From JALYUM01 sp036688685 (lineage in GTDB: Bacteria > Pseudomonadota > Gammaproteobacteria > Burkholderiales > Burkholderiaceae_D), in contig NZ_JAQQPS010000024.1 in assembly GCF_036688685.1 (NCBI RefSeq), forward strand, positions 24,536-88,535: 64,000 bases of DNA, in the 5' to 3' direction. The translations under genes and the position numbers were made by a program. The notes under the pieces were generated by a model. It was not told the origin of the DNA. It saw only the letters and a list, made by a program, of their open reading frames with translations, and searched no databases. Positions within the stretch are counted from its first letter, which is position 1. Every line of letters begins with the position of its first letter. Shown piece by piece: positions 47,101-54,103 of the stretch.

Positions 47101-47488
47101 ATTCGGCTTGCAATGCGCCCGGCTCTTCCGTCTGCAGGTAGGCGGACAGCTCCGCCTTCAGCTGCGCCGGGTAGGCGAACGGGAAGGTCTCGGCGTACTT
47201 TTCGACGAAGAAGTCGAACGGGTTAATGACGGTCATGTCGGCGACCAGGTCGACCGTGAATTCGAGGTGGTCGGCTTTTTCCGGGAACACGAAGCGGCCG
47301 ATGTAATTGCCATACGGATCTTGCTGCCAGTTGATGAAATGCTGTTCTGGCTGCACGCTCAGCGAATACGACAAAATCGGGGTCCGCGCATGCGGCGCCG
47401 GGCGCAGGCGCACCTCGTGCGGCGACAGGGCGACCAGGCGGTCATAACGGTAACTGGTCTTGTGGTGCAGCGCGATGCGGATGGCCAT
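44153..47488 (-). CDS. Transglutaminase-DUF2126 protein
   Basis: An 1111-residue protein. It opens with the bacterial transglutaminase N domain (MAIRIALHHKTSYRYDRLVA) and a transglutaminase core with NRSGSCRDSGWLLVQILREM (Cys about residue 187), LHAWTEVYIPGAGWIGLDPT (His about 232, Asp about 247). From about residue 310 it is the large DUF2126 domain, with the block TGTGGGNHATLGGATAEDSP and the region GDKPWMVDRLLRNMLVDLTG. DUF2126 is found with CP-ATP-grasp and alpha-E genes and has no proven activity. It is the first gene of the leftward cluster; the upstream 284-bp gap is shared with a divergent third transglutaminase. Confidence 0.9.
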   Translation of the reverse strand: MAIRIALHHKTSYRYDRLVALSPHEVRLRPAPHARTPILSYSLSVQPEQHFINWQQDPYGNYIGRFVFPEKADHLEFTVDLVADMTVINPFDFFVEKYAETFPFAYPAQLKAELSAYLQTEEPGALQAEWVAKARADLLGKPLATNDFLVAINQRLRDDIAYLLRMEPGVQTPEETLTNRSGSCRDSGWLLVQILREMGLAARFVSGYLIQLKADQEALDGPSGALEDFTDLHAWTEVYIPGAGWIGLDPTSGMLASEGHIPLACTAMPSSAAPVSGFTDKAEVTFVHEMTVTRIHEDPRVTKPYSESQWSDIDKLGQQVDLELKRQDVRLTQGGEPTFVSIDDMDGAEWNTLAHGDNKRELAGKLMHRLKNHFAPGGMIHYGQGKWYPGEPLPRWALNIFWRVDGQPMWLDAELFSDEHVDDGCTSADAERFIAELVRTLGLPAGSPIAAYEDVLQQAQREQALPRNLDPLAADLKAPEERRRLARLLERGLGQVAGYVLPLKAAEHDPTFMLGTSWCTSPWPIKREHLYLLEGDSPLGLRLPLATLPWVMPEQRDEEFDVDPFAPHDPLPAEKKERRPVLGVAAGKSARAATPLPKDVAPRDVIHTALCVEVREGRLHVFMPPLKRIEDYLALVTAVERTTAALKMKLWIEGYPPPRDPRIKLLSVTPDPGVIEVNIHPAASWNELVYNVSTLYQEARLTRLGTEKFMLDGRHTGTGGGNHATLGGATAEDSPLLRRPDLLKSLITYWQVHPALSYLFSGTFIGPTSQAPRVDEARDDNLYELAIAFQQMDKVLPTLHPGDKPWMVDRLLRNMLVDLTGNTHRSEFSIDKLYSPDGPTGRLGLVEFRAFEMPPHERMSLVQMLLLRALVARFWSQPYQAKLVHWGTALHDRWMLPHFVAQDIRDVARDLQAAGYAFDESWFEPFIEFRFPRFGTVVYEGVEMELRQAIEPWNVLGEEVTGGGTARYVDSSVERMQLLVRGLTDGRHVIACNGRMLPLHPTGVPGEYVAGVRFRAWSPWSALHPSIRVQAPLTFDLVDTWSGRAIGGCTYHVVHPGGRSETGSPVNANAAEARRFARFWPHGHTPGPMTVYKEERNPSFPMTLDLRWQPY

Positions 47489-47772
47489 GCGGAAAAACCT
47501 TTCGATGTGGGCGCGATCAATGGAAATACGATGCTGGTGGGCGCTCTACATTGCAAGGTAAGCATGATTCGTACCTGCAACACTATCGCGCGCAGCTTGA
47601 TACAATGCTCATGAGAATCGTTGCTTGAGTAGCTAGACCGCGTGTCTTCCATTAAAGCAATCGTGACAACACATTACCACGGGCATGCCGTTTGGTTGGT
47701 CGCGGTGCGTGGCGCGGCGTGCGCCGTGCACCAGCGTGGTGCGCGCAACCCTGAATCCGAAAGCGAGCGCCC

Positions 47773-48567
47773 ATGTGGCTGCGTACTGGCTGCACCCTGA
47801 GCTTTACCGTCCCCGGCCCCACGCCCTTCATTATGATGCTGCGTGCGCGCAGCGGCGCCCAGCAATGGGTGGCGCGCGACACCTACACGATGACGCCGAG
47901 CGTGCCGGTGCTGGAGTTCACCGATGCGTACGGCAATTTGTGCCAGCGCCTGGTGGTACCGACCGGCGAGTTTTCCATCCACACCTCGGCCGATGTGCTG
48001 ACGGCTGACATGATCGACGTCGCGCCGGGCGCGCCGTTCGATGACGTGCAGACCCTGCCCGATGCCGTGTTGACGTATCTGCTGCCGAGCCGGTATTGCG
48101 AATCCGAACAGTTCAACGAGATGTCGGCGGAGATTGTCGCTGATGCGGCGCCGGGGTATGACCAGGTAGTGGCGATCTGCGACTGGATCCGGCGCGAGGT
48201 GGCATTCAATCCGGCCTCGATACACGACCACATGACGGCTGCCGACGTCAACCGCCGCCGCGAAGGGGTGTGCCGCGACCTTGCCCACCTGGGCATCGCG
48301 ATGTGCCGCAGCCTGTCGATTCCGGCGCGCATCGTGGTGGGCTATCTGCACGACCTGTCGCCGATGGACCTGCATGCCTGGTTCGAGGCGTGGGTGGGTG
48401 GACGCTGGTATACTTTCGACGCGACGCAGGACGCGCCGCGCGGCGGGCGCGTGGCGCTGGGATATGGGCACGACGCGGCACAAGTGGCGATATTCAACCA
48501 GTTCGGACCGGCCCTGGCCGCGCATCAAATGGTGGTGAGCGTGGCGCTGCTGGAGGCGGCGCCTTAG
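47773..48567 (+). CDS. Transglutaminase-like protein
   Basis: A 264-residue protein that begins MWLRTGCTLSFTVPGPTPFI (beta-rich N-terminal domain), then a transglutaminase core. The catalytic Cys is in RREGVCRDLAHLGIAMCRSL (about residue 166), His in PMDLHAWFEAWVGG (about 200) and Asp in WYTFDATQDAPRGG (about 216). It is divergent from the DUF2126 gene and is the third transglutaminase in this locus. A TACAAT hexamer at 47601-47606 in the 284-bp gap could be part of a promoter; otherwise the gap shows nothing recognisable. Confidence 0.88.
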   Translation: MWLRTGCTLSFTVPGPTPFIMMLRARSGAQQWVARDTYTMTPSVPVLEFTDAYGNLCQRLVVPTGEFSIHTSADVLTADMIDVAPGAPFDDVQTLPDAVLTYLLPSRYCESEQFNEMSAEIVADAAPGYDQVVAICDWIRREVAFNPASIHDHMTAADVNRRREGVCRDLAHLGIAMCRSLSIPARIVVGYLHDLSPMDLHAWFEAWVGGRWYTFDATQDAPRGGRVALGYGHDAAQVAIFNQFGPALAAHQMVVSVALLEAAP

Positions 48568-48595
48568 TATTCTGGTGCCGTACTGCCGAAGAAGC

Positions 48596-48691
48596 ATGGG
48601 TCCCGGCTTTCGCCGGTAAGACGTAATGAAGGCAACCATACTGGCAACCGTCGGCTTAAAAACCGTCGTCCCGGTGCAGGCCGGGACCCAT
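48596..48691. repeat. Pair of inverted REP-like palindromes
   Basis: ATGGGTCCCGGC at 48596-48607 is repeated as its exact complement at 48680-48691. Each copy also contains its own small hairpin (CCGGC-TTTC-GCCGG; CCCGG-x6-CCGGG). The layout is that of paired repetitive extragenic palindromes between two genes that end here. Confidence 0.6.
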
Positions 48692-48730
48692 CACAATCAT
48701 GCAGCATGGTCAAGCGTATTCGCGCCGCGA

Positions 48731-49801
48731 TCAGGATGCCACCTTCGCTTTCTCCTTCACCACCTGGTGCACGAACGCCAGCTTCTCGAGCACCGGCGTA
48801 CTCAGTTTGAACGGATACGAATCCGGCATCCCGATACTGCGATTGAGGCTGTTGAGCACATACGTCAGCGCGAACCAGTCGTGCAAGGTCTCATCGAACG
48901 CCCCGGTTTTCATTGGCAATGCGACCGCTTCGAGCGACGGTTCGCCCGCCTTGACCGGATGCAGTGACAAGCCGCAGGCGTGCGCCGTTTCCAGCGTGTC
49001 GAGCATGTGCAGGTAGTGCGCCCACGTTTCGGCCCAGTCTTCCCACGGGTGCGAACTGGCGTAGCTGCTGACGAACTGTTCTTCCCAGTCCGCCACCGGG
49101 CCGTTCTGGTAATGGCGCTGCAGCGCGACGCCGTAATCTTCGCGTTCGTCGCCGAACAGCGCGCGGAATGGTTCGATCCATGCGGTATCGGCCACCAGCC
49201 GATCAAAATAATAGTGCCCGCTCTCATGGCGGAAGTGCCCCAGCAGCGTGCGGTAGCGTTCGTGCATTTGCTCGCGCGTGCGCTCGCGCTCGGCCGGGTC
49301 GGCTTCGGCGATGTTCAGTGTAATCAGGCCGTCGTCGTGGCCGGTCATCACGCACTGGTCGGAAATCGCATCGTCGAGGAACTGGAAGGCCAGCCCGGTC
49401 TGGGGCTCGCTCTCTTTCGATGCGGGGGTCAGGTTCAGCGCCGCCAGTGAAAACAGCAAACGGCGCTTGGCCGCCTCCAGGCGGGCCCACAGCGTGTGGT
49501 TTTTTTCCGACGTCAGGGCTGGGATGACGACCGTCAGCTGGCACGACTCGCACAGCGCATGCGGGTCGTCCGCGGGTAGCATCCAGTTGCAGACGTTGTA
49601 TTGCACGTAATTGCTGCACTGCTTATACAGCGTGCCTTCGTCCTTGCGGTTCAGGCTGCGCCACAGGCCATCGTCGGCCGGCTCGAAGCTGTTGATGGTG
49701 CGCGTGACCGGCTGGTAGCCGAGCATGCTTTCGCAGTGGAAGCAGTGGGTGTTTTCAAAAAAGACTTGGTGCGAGCATTTGTCGCAGTGAAACGTTTTCA
49801 T
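48731..49801 (-). CDS. Zinc-ribbon zincin peptidase (COG4307-type)
   Basis: A 356-residue protein. The N-terminus is a zinc ribbon (CDKCSHQVFFENTHCFHCE, about residues 5-23) with additional Cys pairs up to about residue 95. A zincin domain has HFRHESGHYYFDRL (about 193-206) as the HExxH motif and EDWAETWAHYLHMLDTLETA downstream, likely supplying the third ligand. It is usually annotated as a putative zinc-binding metallopeptidase and is found next to CP-ATP-grasp/transglutaminase genes, as here. It converges on the transglutaminase gene across the REP-like pair. Confidence 0.85.
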   Translation of the reverse strand: MKTFHCDKCSHQVFFENTHCFHCESMLGYQPVTRTINSFEPADDGLWRSLNRKDEGTLYKQCSNYVQYNVCNWMLPADDPHALCESCQLTVVIPALTSEKNHTLWARLEAAKRRLLFSLAALNLTPASKESEPQTGLAFQFLDDAISDQCVMTGHDDGLITLNIAEADPAERERTREQMHERYRTLLGHFRHESGHYYFDRLVADTAWIEPFRALFGDEREDYGVALQRHYQNGPVADWEEQFVSSYASSHPWEDWAETWAHYLHMLDTLETAHACGLSLHPVKAGEPSLEAVALPMKTGAFDETLHDWFALTYVLNSLNRSIGMPDSYPFKLSTPVLEKLAFVHQVVKEKAKVAS

Positions 49802-49923
49802 GATTGGACCGGCGTCGGTTGGATTGTCAGTGTTGGCAATCTAACAGCTAACGGTTGTCTCGCAGGCTGGTGTAGGACAACGCCGCGCAATCGTGCGCGC
49901 GGGCAGGAGCGCGACTTCGGAAG

Positions 49924-50493
49924 TTGTCCGATGAGGAGCGGCGCGAGCTCGGTGCGCTGGCTCGCGATGCCGGTGGTACGGCCGGTTCCATTGAGCGAGG
50001 GTGGAAACGCGCCGCAGATACGCCGCTTAGTCTGAACCGCATCAAAGCGTATCTGACGGACATGGCATTTCGGTACAAACGATATCGTCTCAGCTTGAAG
50101 GACAAACGCAACGCAGATGCTTTTGACCGTGCAAAGGGCATCGTGGCGTCGTTGCAGGGCATGGCGCAAACGGGACAAGACAACCTTCTGTATTTCGACG
50201 AATCGCACTTCAGTCCCAATCCGTCAGTGCAATATGGATGGTCACCGATTGGCCAGACGCGCTGTGATGAAGCAGGCGTGCACCGGCAGCGTGTCAATGT
50301 TCTCGGGGCACTCGTCCATGATCGCAAATTGGTATCTCTGCTATCTACCACCGTATAGCCCAGAATGAACCGAAGCGAAATGCTGAGGAAACACGTCAAC
50401 GATTTCGGGCGAAAATTCACCCGTCTGACCGCTCGTGCCCTGTTCGATGAGGTTACCTCTCTGATGACGAATGACGGCACGGAATTACAATAA
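49924..50493 (+). pseudogene. IS630-family transposase remnant
   Basis: The frame from 49924 lacks a full helix-turn-helix region but contains the IS630 catalytic-domain start: DNLLYFDESHFSPNPSVQYG (the first catalytic Asp), then WSPIGQTRCDEAGVHRQRVN and VLGALVHDRKLVS. After LLSTTV it stops. In another frame the sequence reads WYLCYLPPYSPE and then KCLRKHVNDFGRKFTRLTAR up to the TAA at 50491, the C-terminal end of the same transposase. The middle part with the second catalytic Asp has been deleted, so the gene is dead. No terminal inverted repeats were identified. Confidence 0.75.
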
Positions 50494-50566
50494 ATTTTCG
50501 GTGATTACTTAGCTGCACGCTATGCTGCTGCATACGGCGTCCTGGTGAAACGGTAGAGACGATGGC

Positions 50567-50764
50567 TTATTGAAGTGCTGACATACGCTGCGCGGATCCG
50601 GAAAAGTGGCGCTGTTCGGCCCAGCGCACATCGACCAGCAACACGCCGGCACGTGCAACGAGGCGCCAGGCAATGACCGGTGGGATGCTGCCGGCGAACG
50701 TCGACGCGGCGGCGGCATCGATTTGGATTGCCGCCAGTTCGCGTTGGAGGGTCGCAAGGGGCAT
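50567..50764 (-). pseudogene. Rhodanese-like protein, truncated
   Basis: Leftward from an ATG at 50764, about 45 residues match the start of a rhodanese domain protein: FAGSIPPVIAWRLVARAGVL and LVDVRWAEQRHFSG, the beta-strand and DVR motif. After that the sequence degenerates and stops at 50567, well before the catalytic Cys loop. It lies beside the IS630 remnant, so insertion and later deletion probably removed the rest. The frame could be read further upstream to 50857, but the added residues look unrelated. Confidence 0.5.
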
Positions 50765-50843
50765 GGTGACACGCCGTTTTCCGTTGATGGCGATCGCCAC
50801 CAATGGGTCAATATACGGCGCGTCGAAGCGAAACGGAACGAAT

Positions 50844-50874
50844 AAAAATGCGCGCACAAATACAATGCGCGCAT
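50844..50874 (-). terminator. Rho-independent terminator of the SRPBCC gene
   Basis: ATGCGCGCA at 50848-50856 and TGCGCGCAT at 50866-50874 form a 9-bp stem with a 9-nt loop. On the minus strand it is followed by TTTTATTC. It lies 41 bp downstream of the leftward SRPBCC stop. Each arm is itself the palindrome TGCGCGCA. Confidence 0.65.
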
Positions 50875-50914
50875 AAACGGGTGGCAGGCGGGTGCGATGG
50901 GGGGCGCGTGGCGC

Positions 50915-51487
50915 TCAAGGGGCAGGTGCCGCGGCGGCGCCGCGATCGAGGCGCGCCAGCACGGCGGCCATCATGTTGGCGATATCCTTGCGCACGATGC
51001 TCGTGCCCACCAGACCCGGTACATAAAACTTCGGCGCGATGGTGGCGCTGTAGTCCACCCTGGTGCCGCCGGCGCCCGCCGGTCGCAGCGCCCAGCTGGC
51101 ACGGTAAACCTTCATGTCGCCGTCCACCAGGCTGACGTCGATCTGATCGGGCGCCCGTTCCTGCACCTGCACGACCAGGTGAATGGCGCGGCTGAAAACA
51201 AGAAACTGGACGCCACCCTGCTGCTCGATGATGACTTTGGCGCCATCGCGCGACAGCACCCGCGCGCTGCGCAGGTCTGGCACGTACTCGGGCATGCGCT
51301 CGTAGTCGGTGAGGATGCGCCAGACGGTGGCGGGTGACGCGGCCACGGTGCCGCTTGATGTAATCCGGTAAACCTTGCCGCCGTCCGTGTCGTCGGCCCG
51401 CTCCACGCTGACCGCGAGCGCCGCCGCGGCGCCCCAGGCCGGCAGGGCGAGCGCGAGGAGAAGGAAGGGAGCGAGGCGGGTCAACAT
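50915..51487 (-). CDS. Exported SRPBCC (START/COQ10-like) protein
   Basis: A 190-residue protein with a cleavable signal (MLTRLAPFLLLALALPAWGA) and an SRPBCC lipid-binding fold: SGTVAASPATVWRILTDYER, then MPEYVPDLRSARVLSRDG and the long C-terminal helix (VRKDIANMMAAVLARLD). Members bind hydrophobic ligands such as quinones or polyketides; a periplasmic member could carry lipids. The C-terminal tail is Ala/Pro-rich. It lies 25 bp downstream of the PPK2 stop, likely the same leftward transcript, and is followed by its own terminator. Confidence 0.85.
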   Translation of the reverse strand: MLTRLAPFLLLALALPAWGAAAALAVSVERADDTDGGKVYRITSSGTVAASPATVWRILTDYERMPEYVPDLRSARVLSRDGAKVIIEQQGGVQFLVFSRAIHLVVQVQERAPDQIDVSLVDGDMKVYRASWALRPAGAGGTRVDYSATIAPKFYVPGLVGTSIVRKDIANMMAAVLARLDRGAAAAPAP

Positions 51488-51512
51488 GCACCCAGCCTAG
51501 CATGTACAGCGA

Positions 51513-52442
51513 CTAATAGATTTCCGGGACGATAATTTCTGCCGGCACTTCCTTGCGCACATAATCGTCGCGGTACACGCGGTCGGGCAGGTCGATCGGC
51601 GGATGCGCCACCTCAACGTAGGGCATTTGCCCAAGCAAGTGATGGATGCAATTGAGGCGCGCCTTTTTTTTGTTCACGCCTTCCACGACCCACCATTTCG
51701 CTTCGGGAATATGCGTGCGCTCCAGCATGATTTCCTTGGTCTTGGTGTAATCCTCCCAGCGCCGGCGCGATTCGAGGTCCATCGGGCTGAGCTTCCATTG
51801 TTTCAGCGGATCGTGAATGCGGCTCAGAAAGCGCGCGTTCTGTTCTTCGTCCGAGATCGAGAACCAGTATTTGATGAGCTGGATGCCGGACCGGGCCAGC
51901 ATGCGTTCGAACTCGGGCACGGTCTGGAAGAATTCCTCGTACTGGTCGTCGGTACAAAAGCCCATCACGCGCTCGACGCCGGCCCGGTTGTACCAGCTGC
52001 GGTCGAACAGCACGATTTCCCCGGCAGCCGGCAGGTGCGGCACGTAGCGCTGGAAATACCATTGGGTGCGCTCGCGGTCGTTCGGCGCGGGCAGGGCGAC
52101 GACGCGGCAGACCCGCGGATTGAGACGCTGCACGATCCGTTTGATGGCGCCGCCCTTGCCGGCCGCGTCGCGACCCTCGAACACGATGACCACTTTGTGC
52201 CCGGTCTGCACCACCCAGTCCTGCAACTTGACCAGTTCGGCCTGCAGGCGGAACAGCTCGCGGAAATACAGGCGCCGTTCTTCCTTGTCCGCTTCGCTGC
52301 GCGCGCTCGGCAGCAGGGTATCCGGGTCGAGGTCGCGGTCATCGAGCTCGAGCTCGAGTTCCTCGTCGTAATTGTCCATAATGTCGCGGTGGATGCGCAG
52401 CATGGCGCTGCGCTGCAGGTCCAGCTGATCGTACTCTTGCAT
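51513..52442 (-). CDS. ppk2: Polyphosphate kinase 2
   Basis: A 309-residue PPK2 enzyme that uses polyphosphate to phosphorylate nucleotides, or the reverse. The Walker A is VFEGRDAAGKGGAIKRIVQR (about residues 86-105), the Walker B is IVLFDRSWYNRAGVERVMGF (about 146-165), and KYWFSISDEEQNARFLSR and DLESRRRWEDYTKTKEIML form the lid region. The acidic N-terminal tract (ELELELDDRDLDPD) is unusual but seen in family members. AAGGA lies 8 bp before the ATG at 52442. Direction preference (ADP or GDP) cannot be told from sequence alone. Confidence 0.92.
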   Translation of the reverse strand: MQEYDQLDLQRSAMLRIHRDIMDNYDEELELELDDRDLDPDTLLPSARSEADKEERRLYFRELFRLQAELVKLQDWVVQTGHKVVIVFEGRDAAGKGGAIKRIVQRLNPRVCRVVALPAPNDRERTQWYFQRYVPHLPAAGEIVLFDRSWYNRAGVERVMGFCTDDQYEEFFQTVPEFERMLARSGIQLIKYWFSISDEEQNARFLSRIHDPLKQWKLSPMDLESRRRWEDYTKTKEIMLERTHIPEAKWWVVEGVNKKKARLNCIHHLLGQMPYVEVAHPPIDLPDRVYRDDYVRKEVPAEIIVPEIY

Positions 52443-52524
52443 GGCGAATCCTTCGGTGAAAACCGTGGTGGTGGTCGACCGACTATAAAACGCCCTTGTG
52501 ACAGGACCATGACGGGCGTCGACC

Positions 52525-53931
52525 TTACAGCTGGAACCCGACCACCCGCACCAGACCCTCGGCCAGGTCAACCGGCAGCGACGGTTCGCGCGCGACGAAG
52601 GGCGTGCCTTGCGCCGCGCGCTGTTCGATCCAGCGGGTCAGCCAGGCAATTTCCTCGGCACCATAAAATGCCACCATCAACTCGAAATTGAGGAACAGGC
52701 TGCGACTGTCCAGGTTGGCGGAGCCGCACAGCGCGATGGCGTCGTCGATCAGCACTGCCTTGGCGTGTAGCATGCGCGGAAACAGGATGATCTCGGCGCC
52801 GGCGGCGGCCAGGTCGCGCAGGGCGCGGCCGCGCGCCAGGTCGGCCAGGCGGTGGTTCGAGCGCGCCGGCACCAGCAGCGTCACGCGCACCCCGCGCCGG
52901 CAAGCCATGCGCCAGGCCACCAGCAGCGCATCGTCGGGGACAAAATAAGGCGTCACGGCGAGGATGCGCGCGCGCGCCTGGAATGCGCCGGCCAGCAGCA
53001 CTGCATAATAATTTTCTTCGGCGTAATCGGGCCCGCTGGCGACCAATTGGGCCGGGATGTTGCCGGCCGGCGCCGGAGGCGGGGCCGGGCCGGCACGGTG
53101 GTGCAGGGCCGCACCGCCCGACTGGCGCCAGTCGCGCTCGAACAGCGCACCCAGCTGCCCGGCCAGGGGACCGCGCACGTCAAAGCTGAGGTCTTCCCAC
53201 GGCGGGCCGGCGCTGTCGTGGGTGAAGTATTCGTCGGCGATATTGCGCCCGCCACACCACGCGAGCGCATCGTCGCACACCACCAGCTTGCGGTGGTAGC
53301 GCAGGTTCAGGCGCGTCTCGAGCCGGTGCCGGCGCCGGGCATGGGCCCAGCGCAAGCAAATGCCGGCGTCCTGCAAGCGTGCCAGCAAGGCCGGGCCGCA
53401 GCGCAGCCGGAACAGCGGCTCGACCAGGATGCAGACGCTGACCCCGGCCGCGGTGCGCCGCACCAGCGCGTCGACCACGTCAGCGCCAACGCGGTCGTCC
53501 GCCAGGATGAAGGTGGCCAGCACGATGCGCTGCTGCGCGCCGTCCAGCATGGCAAGCAGCGCCGCGTGTGCCGCCGGGCCGTCGGCGTGGAAGTGTACGG
53601 TCGCGTTATTCTGCGCCGGCGCCAGGCCGAGTCCCGCCAGCAAGGCGCCGGCCCAGTGCGGCGCCGCAGCGCCGGCGGCCGGCAGCGGCAGCGCGTGCGC
53701 CGCTGCCGGTTTCATGATTTTGCGCGCGCCGAACAGCAGAAACAGCGGCACCGCCAGGTACGGCAGCAGTGCGATGGTCACGACCCAGGACAGGGCGGCG
53801 GACGGATGGCGCCGCTGTTTGCCGGCGCGGGTGCTCACGACATACAGCAGCAAGCCGCCCAGCACGAACACGCCGTGCGAGACGGCGGCGAGCGCCGCGC
53901 CGTATTCGGCTTCCAGGACGTGAGCGTTCAA
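52525..53931 (-). CDS. cls: Cardiolipin synthase (phospholipase D family)
   Basis: A 468-residue membrane enzyme. Two N-terminal helices (about residues 13-32 and 42-65) are followed by two HKD motifs: HRKLVVCDDALAWCGGRN (about 215) and HAKAVLIDDAIALCGSANLD (about 395). This is the two-HKD architecture of ClsA-type synthases. The start is a TTG at 53931, preceded by GGAG; upstream there is no ATG in frame. It is divergent from the phosphoethanolamine transferase, and both act on envelope phospholipids. Confidence 0.9.
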   Translation of the reverse strand: MNAHVLEAEYGAALAAVSHGVFVLGGLLLYVVSTRAGKQRRHPSAALSWVVTIALLPYLAVPLFLLFGARKIMKPAAAHALPLPAAGAAAPHWAGALLAGLGLAPAQNNATVHFHADGPAAHAALLAMLDGAQQRIVLATFILADDRVGADVVDALVRRTAAGVSVCILVEPLFRLRCGPALLARLQDAGICLRWAHARRRHRLETRLNLRYHRKLVVCDDALAWCGGRNIADEYFTHDSAGPPWEDLSFDVRGPLAGQLGALFERDWRQSGGAALHHRAGPAPPPAPAGNIPAQLVASGPDYAEENYYAVLLAGAFQARARILAVTPYFVPDDALLVAWRMACRRGVRVTLLVPARSNHRLADLARGRALRDLAAAGAEIILFPRMLHAKAVLIDDAIALCGSANLDSRSLFLNFELMVAFYGAEEIAWLTRWIEQRAAQGTPFVAREPSLPVDLAEGLVRVVGFQL

Positions 53932-54103
53932 ATGGCGACTCCGGCAGATCAGGGTGAGCGCGCCGGCATGGCCGCGTCACCGATGGCACCAGTGTAACCA
54001 GAAATGTGTTGACTGGCCCGGGCGCAGCAAGGCGGGCTCATGCAAATCGCATAGTCCGTGCTACAGTGCAGCGCGACGTGTTTACATATTGCAATAGTGC
54101 GCT

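Noticed and set aside
42599..47614. Long plus-strand frames of 848 and 721 codons opposite the ATP-grasp and DUF2126 genes
   Set aside because: They are rich in His, Arg and Gln, as expected for antisense reading of GC-rich genes, and match no family.
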